21,590 bases of DNA from a virus. The stretch is from positions 1-21,590 of IMG/VR virus record IMGVR_UViG_3300009421_000016. One strand, written 5' to 3'. The stretch's first letter is position 1; each line of letters opens with the position of its first letter. A program made the translations under genes and the position numbers. Of this stretch, positions 1 through 5,962 are shown piece by piece. The notes beneath the pieces were generated by a model that was given only the letters and a program-made list of their open reading frames with translations, searched no databases and was not told the origin of the DNA.

Positions 1-2
1 TG

Positions 3-773
3 CCGCGCCTCGCCGTCGTCGTGGCCATCGCCCTCGCGCTGCTCCTCGCCGCCGCCGCCGCCATCACCGCCGTCAAGGTGCTCGGGCGCGAGCTCCACAC
101 CCATCTCCCCGCCTCCACCTGGCTCGCCGTCGAAAGTGTCGAGGCGCTCGAGGAGCGGATCTACCGCGGCGAGCCGCTCGTCTACGCGCTCCGCGCGCTG
201 CGCCATCGCGAGCACACCGAGCAGCGCACCGCCGTGCTCAGCTGCCGCCCGCTGAACGAGGCCACCGGTCCGCTGCAGGCGATCTGGACCCCGTACGGCG
301 AGCCCCAGCGGCGCCCCCGCCAGCACGTCGCCCCGGCGGTGATCGGCTACGAGGCCGAGGAGCCGGTACCCGAGGCGCTCGCCGAGGCCGAGCGGCTCGA
401 CGGGCTCGAGCGCTGGCGCGGCTCGCTCCCGCTCGAGCCGCACGCCTGCATCCTCGCGTTCCGCTGGAGGATCCGCACCGGGGCGGGGGCCGAGCACGAG
501 ATTTCGGCCCGCTTCGGACAGGAAGTCATCATCGGCGGCGCCCGCCCCGCGCTCGCCCTCGAGGACGGCCCGGACAGTGCCCCGCTGGCCGCCCCGACCG
601 CCGCCGCCGCGCTCGAGGCGGCCGAGACCCCGGAGGAGGGCACCGAGGGGGGCGCCGAGCCGCCCGCGCTCGGCGCCTCAGAGCCCGCCTACGCCCCGGA
701 GGGCGACGCATCGCCCCTCCCCCCGCCCGAGCCGGCGCCCGCGCCGCGCCGCCGCTCAGGCGACCCCCTGTAG
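3..773 (+). CDS. Membrane-anchored protein of unknown function, probably 5'-partial
   Basis: I do not recognise this protein. The frame is open to the left edge, so translation may begin outside the window; the first start codon inside is GTG at 21, which would give 250 residues. There is no clear ribosome binding site before that GTG, and the residues just upstream (Pro-Arg-Leu-Ala-Val-Val-Val) extend the hydrophobic stretch, which favours an upstream start. The N-terminus is one Ala/Leu/Val-rich membrane helix or signal anchor of about 20 residues. A soluble region of about 150 residues with no motif I know follows. The last 60 or so residues are rich in Pro, Ala and Glu, low in complexity and probably disordered. 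The stop overlaps the start of the EAL-domain gene (TAGTG at 771-775), so the two are probably co-translated and may work together, for example by placing the EAL protein at the membrane. That link is inference. Confidence 0.6.
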   Translation, partial: PRLAVVVAIALALLLAAAAAITAVKVLGRELHTHLPASTWLAVESVEALEERIYRGEPLVYALRALRHREHTEQRTAVLSCRPLNEATGPLQAIWTPYGEPQRRPRQHVAPAVIGYEAEEPVPEALAEAERLDGLERWRGSLPLEPHACILAFRWRIRTGAGAEHEISARFGQEVIIGGARPALALEDGPDSAPLAAPTAAAALEAAETPEEGTEGGAEPPALGASEPAYAPEGDASPLPPPEPAPAPRRRSGDPL

Positions 774-1573
774 TGCATCCGGGGGTTCTCGCCTGCGTCG
801 AGCCGGTCTATCAGCCGCAGATCGAGCTCCGTAGCGGGCGCGTGGTCGGGCTCGAGGCACTCGCGCGGTTCCGCGAGCCGTGCGGGCGCCTTCTCGGCGC
901 CGCCGCCGTGCTGCAGTACGCCCAAGACCCACCGGCGCGGCGCGCCCTGGGGCGGCACATGCTGCGCCGCAGCACGCGCGAGATCGCCTCCCTCGGCGTC
1001 GCCTCCGGGCTCGCCCTCGCGGTCAACGTCGAGGCCGATCACTTGAGCGATCCGGCCCTGGTGCCGGACGTGATCGAGGCGCTCGGGCACTCGGGACTCG
1101 CCCCCGATCGGCTCGAGCTCGAGCTGACCGAGACCGAGCCGCTCGCCTACGGCGGTGCCCTCGAGATCAACCGCGCCGCCCTCGAAGGGCTCGGCGTGCG
1201 GCTCGCGATCGACGACTACGGCACCGGCTACGCCGATGCCCCCTACCTCCGCCGACTCGCCCCGCACACCGTCAAGCTCGCCGCGCACTGGATCGCCGAG
1301 CGCACGCCCGAGACCCGCGACGCGCTCGGGCACCTGGTCTCGATCCTGCGAGATGCCGGCGTCGGCATCGTGGCCGAGGGTGTCGAGCACCGCTGGCAGG
1401 ACGCGTTGGTTTCCGCGCACGCGCCGATCGGGCGCGCACAGGGCTATCTCTACTCCCGTCCGCTCACCCTCGAGGCGCTGCGTAGCTCCCTCAGCCTCGA
1501 GCACCGCATCCCGCGCGCCGCCGCCCTCGTCCGCCACCGCCGCCGCCCACCGACCCCGGAGAGCATCCCGTGA
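773..1573 (+). CDS. EAL-domain protein, probable cyclic-di-GMP phosphodiesterase
   Basis: A single EAL domain fills the 266-residue protein. EAL enzymes hydrolyse cyclic-di-GMP to pGpG using two metal ions. The signature EAL is at 28-30, preceded by a YQP motif at 13-15. The metal and catalytic residues can be placed one by one: N85 in the VNV segment, ELTETE at 117-122, the DDYGTGY loop at 147-153 (D147, D148), K168, E202 in AEGVE, and Q223 in AQGYLYSRPL. The one departure is in the KxD motif, normally K-I-D, which reads K168-L-A170. There is no GGDEF, PAS, REC or membrane segment, so this is a minimal stand-alone EAL protein. The start is GTG at 773, overlapping the upstream stop; its own stop overlaps the next GTG (GTGA at 1570-1573). 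An EAL gene in a phage late region is unusual. It may be active, or it may be only a nucleotide sensor. Confidence 0.9.
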   Translation: MHPGVLACVEPVYQPQIELRSGRVVGLEALARFREPCGRLLGAAAVLQYAQDPPARRALGRHMLRRSTREIASLGVASGLALAVNVEADHLSDPALVPDVIEALGHSGLAPDRLELELTETEPLAYGGALEINRAALEGLGVRLAIDDYGTGYADAPYLRRLAPHTVKLAAHWIAERTPETRDALGHLVSILRDAGVGIVAEGVEHRWQDALVSAHAPIGRAQGYLYSRPLTLEALRSSLSLEHRIPRAAALVRHRRRPPTPESIP

Positions 1574-1890
1574 GTGATCTGACGAACCAGCACGGGGAGG
1601 CGCTTCCCGCCGGTACGCACTTCATCAACCTGCACAACTCGAAAAGCACTCACCAGCTGGTCGTCCGCGGCGCGGGGGCAGGGCAAGTGAGCGTGCTCGC
1701 GCATCCCCCCGGCGAGCGCGGCGCGGACGGGCGCGCGACGCATGTCGTCACCGGCCCCGTGCTGATCGAGGGGGGCGTGATCGACCTGAGCGAGCCGCTC
1801 GCCACGATGGTGCTGCTCGTCGGCTGGGTCGACTGCCTCGAGCTCCGCGCAACGGGCGCGTTCTCCTACCGACTGAACAGCGGGGACTGA
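1570..1890 (+). CDS. Small beta-rich protein of unknown function
   Basis: This 106-residue protein starts at GTG 1570, overlapping the stop of the EAL gene. I do not recognise it with confidence. Alternating hydrophobic and polar residues suggest an all-beta fold: strands around INLHN, QLVVRG, QVSVLAH, HVVTGPVLIEGGVIDLS and MVLLVGWVDCLELR. It has no signal peptide, membrane segment or catalytic motif. The ending (G-V-I-D-L-S, then L-E-L-R-A-T-G-A-F-S-Y) is reminiscent of small beta-sandwich proteins of phage virions such as decoration or tail-appendage modules, but this is an impression and not an identification. It lies between an EAL gene and another small beta-rich gene, and is probably made from the same message. 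Confidence 0.7.
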   Translation: MSDLTNQHGEALPAGTHFINLHNSKSTHQLVVRGAGAGQVSVLAHPPGERGADGRATHVVTGPVLIEGGVIDLSEPLATMVLLVGWVDCLELRATGAFSYRLNSGD

Positions 1891-1895
1891 CAGCG

Positions 1896-2276
1896 ATGCG
1901 CGCGCAACGCCTCGGCGCCTTCGGCGCCCCGCGTCCGATGCGGATTCGCGATCGGTGCGGGCCGTCGATCGTGCTCGGCGCCTCCGATCTCGAGATGATC
2001 CATCTCGTCGACAGCGCCCCGACCCTCGGGCCGATCGACAGCGCGCACATCGGGCGCACCCTGGTGCTCCTCAGCTGCGCCACGCGCCGGATCGTGCTCG
2101 AGGAGGAGGAGGACGGGGTGGCGCTCTACGGCGCGCGCACCCTCACCGCCGAGTCCCTGACTCGGATCACCGTCGCCGCCGACGGTGTGTGGTGGGCCGC
2201 GACCTGCCCCGTCAGCGGCGGCGATCTGCAGCGCGGGAAACGCGCGCGCCGCGAGCACGGTCGATTGCTGCCATGA
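1896..2276 (+). CDS. Small protein of unknown function, beta-rich
   Basis: This 126-residue protein begins with ATG at 1896, five bases after the previous stop; an in-frame ATG at 1938 (MRIRDRCG) is a possible shorter start. The central part (about residues 25-105) looks beta-rich. It ends in L-T-R-I-T-V-A-A-D-G-V-W-W-A, which resembles the T-L-x-x-D-G-x-x-W closing strand common in small phage tail-fibre or capsid-appendage domains. The last 25 residues are basic (GKRARREHGR). No enzyme motif is visible. Its stop overlaps the start of the ParB-like gene (ATGA at 2273-2276). With the preceding gene it may form a pair of small virion or anti-defence proteins, but neither role is shown by the sequence. 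Confidence 0.65.
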   Translation: MRAQRLGAFGAPRPMRIRDRCGPSIVLGASDLEMIHLVDSAPTLGPIDSAHIGRTLVLLSCATRRIVLEEEEDGVALYGARTLTAESLTRITVAADGVWWAATCPVSGGDLQRGKRARREHGRLLP

Positions 2277-3175
2277 GCACCACCAAACCCACGCTCGCCG
2301 TCGAGATGCGCCGGACCGAGGCGCTGATCCCCTACGCGATGAACGCCAAGGTGCACACCCCGGAGCAGATCGCGGCCATCGCCGCGTGCATCCGGGAGTT
2401 CCATTTCTGCAACCCCGTTCTGATCGACCCCGAGGGCGGAATCATCGCCGGGCACGGGCGGGTGCTCGCCGCCCGAAAGCTCGCGCTCGAGGAGGTTCCG
2501 ACGATCACCCTCGGGCATCTCACCGACGCCCAACGACGGGCCTACATCATCGCCGACAACCGTCTCGGCGAGATCGGCGGCGGCTGGGATCGGGAACTGC
2601 TCGAGACCGAGCTCGAGAGCCTTTCAGCCGAGGAGATCGACCTCGAGCTCGTCGGCTTCGAGATCGGGAACCTCGATATCGCGCTCGGCCCCCTCGACGG
2701 TCTCGCCCCGGAGGCCTCGGCCGAGCCCGAGTCGGGGACCGACCCCGAGTCGGGGACCGCCCCCCCGGAGAACTACTCGCGCAAGATCGAGGCGCCGATC
2801 TACGAGCCGCACGCCGATAGAGCGCCCCCCGTCACGGACCTGTTCGACCGCACCCGCGCCCTGGCGCTGCTCGAGCGCATCGACGCCGTCGCCGACGAGC
2901 TCGAGCCCGAGCTCGTCGACTTCCTCCGCTGCGCCGCCGAGCGTCACACACGGTTCAACTTCCGCAACATCGCCGAGTTCTACGCCCACGCCGACGCCGA
3001 CGTGCAGGCGCTGATGGAGGACAGCGCGCTCGTGATCATCGACTTCGATCGCGCCGTCGAGCTCGGCTTCGTCAAGCTCTCAGAGGAGGTACTGCGCCTT
3101 CGCGCCGAGAGCGACGAGCTCGCCGAGAACAAGGACGACGACGGGGAGGAGGACGATGAGCGCCTCGCCGCCTGA
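2273..3175 (+). CDS. ParB/sulfiredoxin-fold protein, phage DNA-modification type
   Basis: The start is ATG 2273 (MSTTKPTLAV), overlapping the previous stop. The frame stays open upstream, but that part only shadows the previous gene. The protein has 300 residues. Residues about 15-105 form a ParB N-terminal-like domain: L-I-P-Y-A-M-N-A-K, then P-V-L-I-D, then the box GGIIAGHGRVLAARKL at 55-70, then Y-I-I-A-D-N-R-L. This variant is typical of phage and plasmid proteins near methylases and terminases, not of chromosome partition ParB, and there is no ParA beside it. A Pro/Glu/Ser linker (about 145-165) follows. A second block (about 166-275) carries N-Y-S-R-K-I-E-A-P-I-Y-E-P and later I-A-E-F-Y-A-H-A-D and A-L-V-I-I-D-F-D. 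I recall such a block in phage proteins next to TAGT-like glycosyltransferases. The acidic C-terminus ends inside the next gene, a 20-base overlap. Likely role: DNA or nucleotide binding partner of the glycosyltransferase. Confidence 0.85.
   Translation: MSTTKPTLAVEMRRTEALIPYAMNAKVHTPEQIAAIAACIREFHFCNPVLIDPEGGIIAGHGRVLAARKLALEEVPTITLGHLTDAQRRAYIIADNRLGEIGGGWDRELLETELESLSAEEIDLELVGFEIGNLDIALGPLDGLAPEASAEPESGTDPESGTAPPENYSRKIEAPIYEPHADRAPPVTDLFDRTRALALLERIDAVADELEPELVDFLRCAAERHTRFNFRNIAEFYAHADADVQALMEDSALVIIDFDRAVELGFVKLSEEVLRLRAESDELAENKDDDGEEDDERLAA
2726..2758 (+). repeat. 18-bp period tandem duplication in the ParB-protein linker
   Basis: A 15-base unit, CCCGAGTCGGGGACC, occurs at 2726-2740 and again at 2744-2758. 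Being 18 bases apart, the copies keep the frame and encode a repeated P-E-S-G-T-D/A in the linker between the two conserved blocks. It looks like a recent in-frame slippage event in a flexible linker. Confidence 0.8.
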
Positions 3176-4049
3176 TCCGTTCGAGAGCTTCTGTGCCCTG
3201 ATCCTGACGAACCGCCGCAGCGAGCACGTCCACACCTACTCGACGCTGCGCCGCAACGGCTACACCGGGCCGATCGTGCTCGTGGTCGATGACGAGGACC
3301 CGAGCGTAGAGGACTACCGTGCACGCTTCGGCGACGACGCCGTGCAGGTGTTCGACAAGCGGGCCATCGCCGCACGCTTCGACGAGGGCGACAACTTCGA
3401 GGACCGACGCTCGATCTTCTACGCACGCAATGCCTCGTTCGACATCGCCGAGGCGCTCGGCTACCGCTACTTCATCCAGCTCGACGACGATTACACCGGC
3501 TTCGGCTTCCGATTCCGAGCCGACGGCACCTACGGCACCGGCGTGGTGCACAACCTCGACGGACTCCTTCGTGCCGTGCTCGCGTTCTTCATCGCCACCC
3601 CGGCACTGAGCTCCGTTGCGCTCGCGCAGGGCGGGGACTTCATCGGCGGGGGCGCCAACAGAACTACAGCCGCCTCTATCTGCACGCTCCGCAAGGCAAT
3701 GAATAGCTTCGTTTGCGATACGCGGCGTCGCTTCGAGTTCCTCGGTCGCGTCAACGAGGACGTGAACACCTACAGTGCATCGCAGCGCAGCGGCCGAGCG
3801 CTGTTCCTCACCCTCAACGCCGCCTCGATCACGCAGCTCACGACCCAGGCGAATGCCGGCGGGCTGACCGAGATGTACCGCGACTCCGGCACCTACGTGA
3901 AGAGCTTCTACTCGGTGCTGTACGCCCCCTCGGCGGTGCAAATCGCGATGATGGGGAACATCAATCGCAGGCTTCATCACCACGTGCGTTGGGACGCGGT
4001 CGCGCCGCTGATCCTCTCCGAGCGCCACCGGCGCGCCTCCGCGCCGTAG
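3156..4049 (+). CDS. TAGT-like DNA glycosyltransferase (GT-A fold)
   Basis: The protein has 297 residues. ATG 3156 is preceded by a strong ribosome binding site (GGGGAGGAGG, 3143-3152) inside the end of the ParB-like gene. Residues 14-50 read A-L-I-L-T-N-R-R-S, then T-Y-S-T-L-R-R-N-G-Y-T-G, then V-L-V-V-D-D-E-D, a Rossmann-like nucleotide-sugar half. D-E-G-D-N-F-E-D-R-R follows at about 76-85, and a DxD-type metal site, F-I-Q-L-D-D-D-Y, with the aspartates at 110-112. The second half holds N-E-D-V-N-T-Y near 200, then G-G-L-T-E-M-Y-R-D-S-G-T-Y-V-K-S and an H-H-H-V-R-W near the end. These match my recollection of the TET/JBP-associated glycosyltransferase family of phages, which adds sugars to hydroxymethylated bases in DNA. 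Acting on DNA is inferred from family and context. No TET/JBP or hydroxymethylase gene lies in this window. Confidence 0.82.
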   Translation: MSASPPDPFESFCALILTNRRSEHVHTYSTLRRNGYTGPIVLVVDDEDPSVEDYRARFGDDAVQVFDKRAIAARFDEGDNFEDRRSIFYARNASFDIAEALGYRYFIQLDDDYTGFGFRFRADGTYGTGVVHNLDGLLRAVLAFFIATPALSSVALAQGGDFIGGGANRTTAASICTLRKAMNSFVCDTRRRFEFLGRVNEDVNTYSASQRSGRALFLTLNAASITQLTTQANAGGLTEMYRDSGTYVKSFYSVLYAPSAVQIAMMGNINRRLHHHVRWDAVAPLILSERHRRASAP

Positions 4050-4239
4050 GGCGCGCGCCCCAGGGCAGGGGAGGGGGAGGGGAGGGGAGGGGGGATTTCC
4101 CGCGCGCGCGCCCCCCCCACCGGCCGCTCAGGGCGCTACCGTTCAAGCGCGAACCAGGCAGGTTTTCCAGGGCTACGGACGTAGACAGGCGCGGCCGATA
4201 CCCCCGGCACCGCCCCGGAAATTCCCGCCAATAAAAAGC
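4050..4239 (+). other. Non-coding gap before the terminase genes
   Basis: This 190-base gap is the largest stretch without a convincing gene. It begins with a GC palindrome over the upstream stop (GGGCGCGCGCCC, 4049-4060), followed by the G-run motif listed separately, an alternating CG stretch and a run of eight C (4111-4118). The second half is less GC-rich and ends with an A-rich patch (AATAAAAAG, 4230-4239 region), rare in this genome, just before the small terminase start. Packaging signals often lie in or near small terminase genes, so this is a candidate region for one, and a candidate promoter region. I could not identify a definite -10/-35 pair, cos or pac site. Confidence 0.5.
4063..4094 (+). 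promoter_or_regulatory. G-quadruplex motif on the + strand
   Basis: Six consecutive G runs are separated by one or two bases: 4063-4065, 4068-4071, 4073-4077, 4079-4082, 4084-4087 and 4089-4094. Five runs have at least four G, with single-A loops between the last five. This exceeds the usual four-run rule for intramolecular G-quadruplexes. It lies 14 bases after the glycosyltransferase stop and about 145 bases before the small terminase. The final six-G run could instead pair with the C run at 4111-4118. Effects on transcript end formation, the next transcript, or replication are all possible but not shown. Confidence 0.7.
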
Positions 4240-4563
4240 GTGGCCCACACCCCGACGGCCGAGACCCGCGATCAGGTCCACAGCTTCGCTGCCGTCGGCA
4301 TCGCGCAGGACGATATCGCGCGCGTGCTCGGGATTGATCCGAAGACGCTCCGCAAGCACTACCGCGACGAGCTCGACACCGCCGCGATCCGAGCCAACGC
4401 CGCCATCGGCGGCGCGCTCTTCAACAAGGCGAAGCGCGGGGACGTCACGGCTCAGATTTGGTGGACAAAGGTGCGCATGGGCTGGAAGGCCGACGCCGGT
4501 AGCGACTCGAGCGAGGATCTTGTGGAGGCGCTCCGCGCGCTCGTGGCGAAGCTGCCGGCGTGA
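4240..4563 (+). CDS. terS: Terminase small subunit
   Basis: This 107-residue protein starts at GTG 4240. Small terminases bind the phage DNA at the packaging site and load the large subunit. Residues about 13-45 form a helix-turn-helix (V-G-I-A-Q-D-D-I-A-R-V-L-G-I-D-P-K-T-L-R-K-H-Y). The second half (I-G-G-A-L-F-N-K-A-K-R-G-D, then A-Q-I-W-W-T-K-V-R-M-G-W-K) is the oligomerisation segment typical of short small terminases, where G-D-x-x-A-x-I-(F/W)-W-L-K-x-R-x-G-W-K recurs. Length is normal for the compact type. Its stop overlaps the GTG start of the large subunit (GTGA, 4560-4563), as expected for translational coupling of the two terminase parts. Confidence 0.92.
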   Translation: MAHTPTAETRDQVHSFAAVGIAQDDIARVLGIDPKTLRKHYRDELDTAAIRANAAIGGALFNKAKRGDVTAQIWWTKVRMGWKADAGSDSSEDLVEALRALVAKLPA

Positions 4564-5924
4564 GCGGCGACGCCCTGGAGGCGCCCGACGCGAGCGCGCT
4601 CCCGGCCGCGCTCCGCGCGAGCCTCGATCGCTGGTACCCCCTTCGCGATCACCCCGTACAGCTGGCGCTGATCAACGCCGTGCCCTCCGGCATCCGCTTC
4701 CCGGTCGTCCCCGCCGGGCGCCGCTCGGGGAAAACCGAGCGATTCAAGCGCTTTCTAGTCAAGCAGGCGTTCGAGGGCGGGCCGGGCGATCACTTCTTCG
4801 CCGCCGCGCCGACGCGCGATCAGGCAAAGAAAATTTTCTGGGAGGATCTGAAACTCCTGTCCTTCGCCGCGCTGCACGCGCGCCGCCCCTCCGAGTCCGA
4901 GCTACGGATCTATCTCGATAACGGCGCTCAGATCCACGTCCTCGGGCTCGATCGTCCGCAGCGGATCGAGGGCGTGGCGTGGACGGGGGGCGGGATCGAC
5001 GAGATTGCCGACATTCGCGAGGCGGCGATCGACTCGAACATCATGCCGGCGCTGAACACCGTCGACCCGCGTCGGCCCGACTACCGCGCGTGGTGTTGGT
5101 TCCTCGGCGTCCCCGACGGGCTCAATCACTACTACCGCATGGCCCAAGCGGCCACCCTCGAGAGCAACCCCGAGTGGGCGCTGTTCACCTGGACGAGCGC
5201 GGAGATCCTGCCCGTGGACGTGATCGAGGCGGCCCGGCGGACGATGTCCGAGCGGCAGTTCCTGCAGGAATACTGCGCGAGCTTCGAGGTCGCCACCGGC
5301 CGGATCTATGACCAGTACGCGGCGGAGAACCTCACCAGCGCGAGGATCGAGCCACACGAACAGCTTCTCTGGTCGCACGATCAGAACTTCACCCCGCTCT
5401 CCTCCTCGATCTCCGTCCGACGAGGGGAGGCGCTCTATCTCCTTGACGAGATCGTGCTCACGAGCGCGGTTGCGCGCCAGGCGGCCGAGGAGTTCGTCGA
5501 GCGCTTCGAGGGGCACAAGAACAAGCATGTGCTGATCTTCGGCGACCCTGCCGGGCGCGCCGGTGAGAAGCACGGGCATCCCTCCGATTACCGCGAAATC
5601 GAGAACGTCCTACGGGCGAACGGGTGGACGTTCACGCGCCGCGTGGCACGAAAAGCGCCAGCGATCAAGGACCGACAGAACGCGGTGCGCGCGCGCGTGT
5701 GCAACGCCGCCGGTGAGCGCCACCTGTTCGTCAACCCCGTCAGCGCGCCGTGGTGCCACGAGGGCCTGGCCACCGTGCAGCTACAGCCGGGCTCGACGTT
5801 CCAGGAAGACCCGACGAACGACTACCAGCACATCACTACCGCCATCGGCTACCAGGTCGCCGTGCTCTGGCCCGTCTCGCGCGAGATCGTGCGCGCCAGC
5901 GGACCGGTTGCCGGCATGGCCTGA
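4560..5924 (+). CDS. terL: Terminase large subunit (packaging ATPase and nuclease)
   Basis: The 454-residue motor protein pumps DNA into the prohead and cuts the concatemer. The ATPase half shows a Walker A motif G53-R-R-S-G-K58-T, an A-A-A-P-T-R-D-Q-A motif near 82-89, and a Walker B-like G-G-G-I-D147-E148. The C-terminal RNase H-like nuclease half begins near 270, with candidate metal ligands D274 (S-H-D-Q-N-F-T-P) and D329 (F-G-D-P-A-G). The third conserved acid, usually in H-x-x-D-A, reads H424-I-T-T427-A. The protein is slightly short for the family, but both halves are present. The start is GTG 4560, overlapping the small subunit stop. The portal gene follows after about 38 bases. Confidence 0.95.
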   Translation: MSGDALEAPDASALPAALRASLDRWYPLRDHPVQLALINAVPSGIRFPVVPAGRRSGKTERFKRFLVKQAFEGGPGDHFFAAAPTRDQAKKIFWEDLKLLSFAALHARRPSESELRIYLDNGAQIHVLGLDRPQRIEGVAWTGGGIDEIADIREAAIDSNIMPALNTVDPRRPDYRAWCWFLGVPDGLNHYYRMAQAATLESNPEWALFTWTSAEILPVDVIEAARRTMSERQFLQEYCASFEVATGRIYDQYAAENLTSARIEPHEQLLWSHDQNFTPLSSSISVRRGEALYLLDEIVLTSAVARQAAEEFVERFEGHKNKHVLIFGDPAGRAGEKHGHPSDYREIENVLRANGWTFTRRVARKAPAIKDRQNAVRARVCNAAGERHLFVNPVSAPWCHEGLATVQLQPGSTFQEDPTNDYQHITTAIGYQVAVLWPVSREIVRASGPVAGMA

Positions 5925-5962
5925 GCTCGAGCCGAGCCGCACACGAGAGGACACGCGCCCCG

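Noticed and set aside
1955-2272. Upstream extension of the ParB-like gene
   Set aside because: This part overlaps another gene in a different frame and reads as Arg-rich shadow sequence; the conserved domain begins soon after ATG 2273, which is coupled to the previous stop.
2273-3175. ParB-like gene considered as a plasmid or prophage partition gene
   Set aside because: There is no ParA neighbour, no visible helix-turn-helix of partition ParB and no parS-like repeats; the box variant and the glycosyltransferase neighbour fit a DNA-modification role better.
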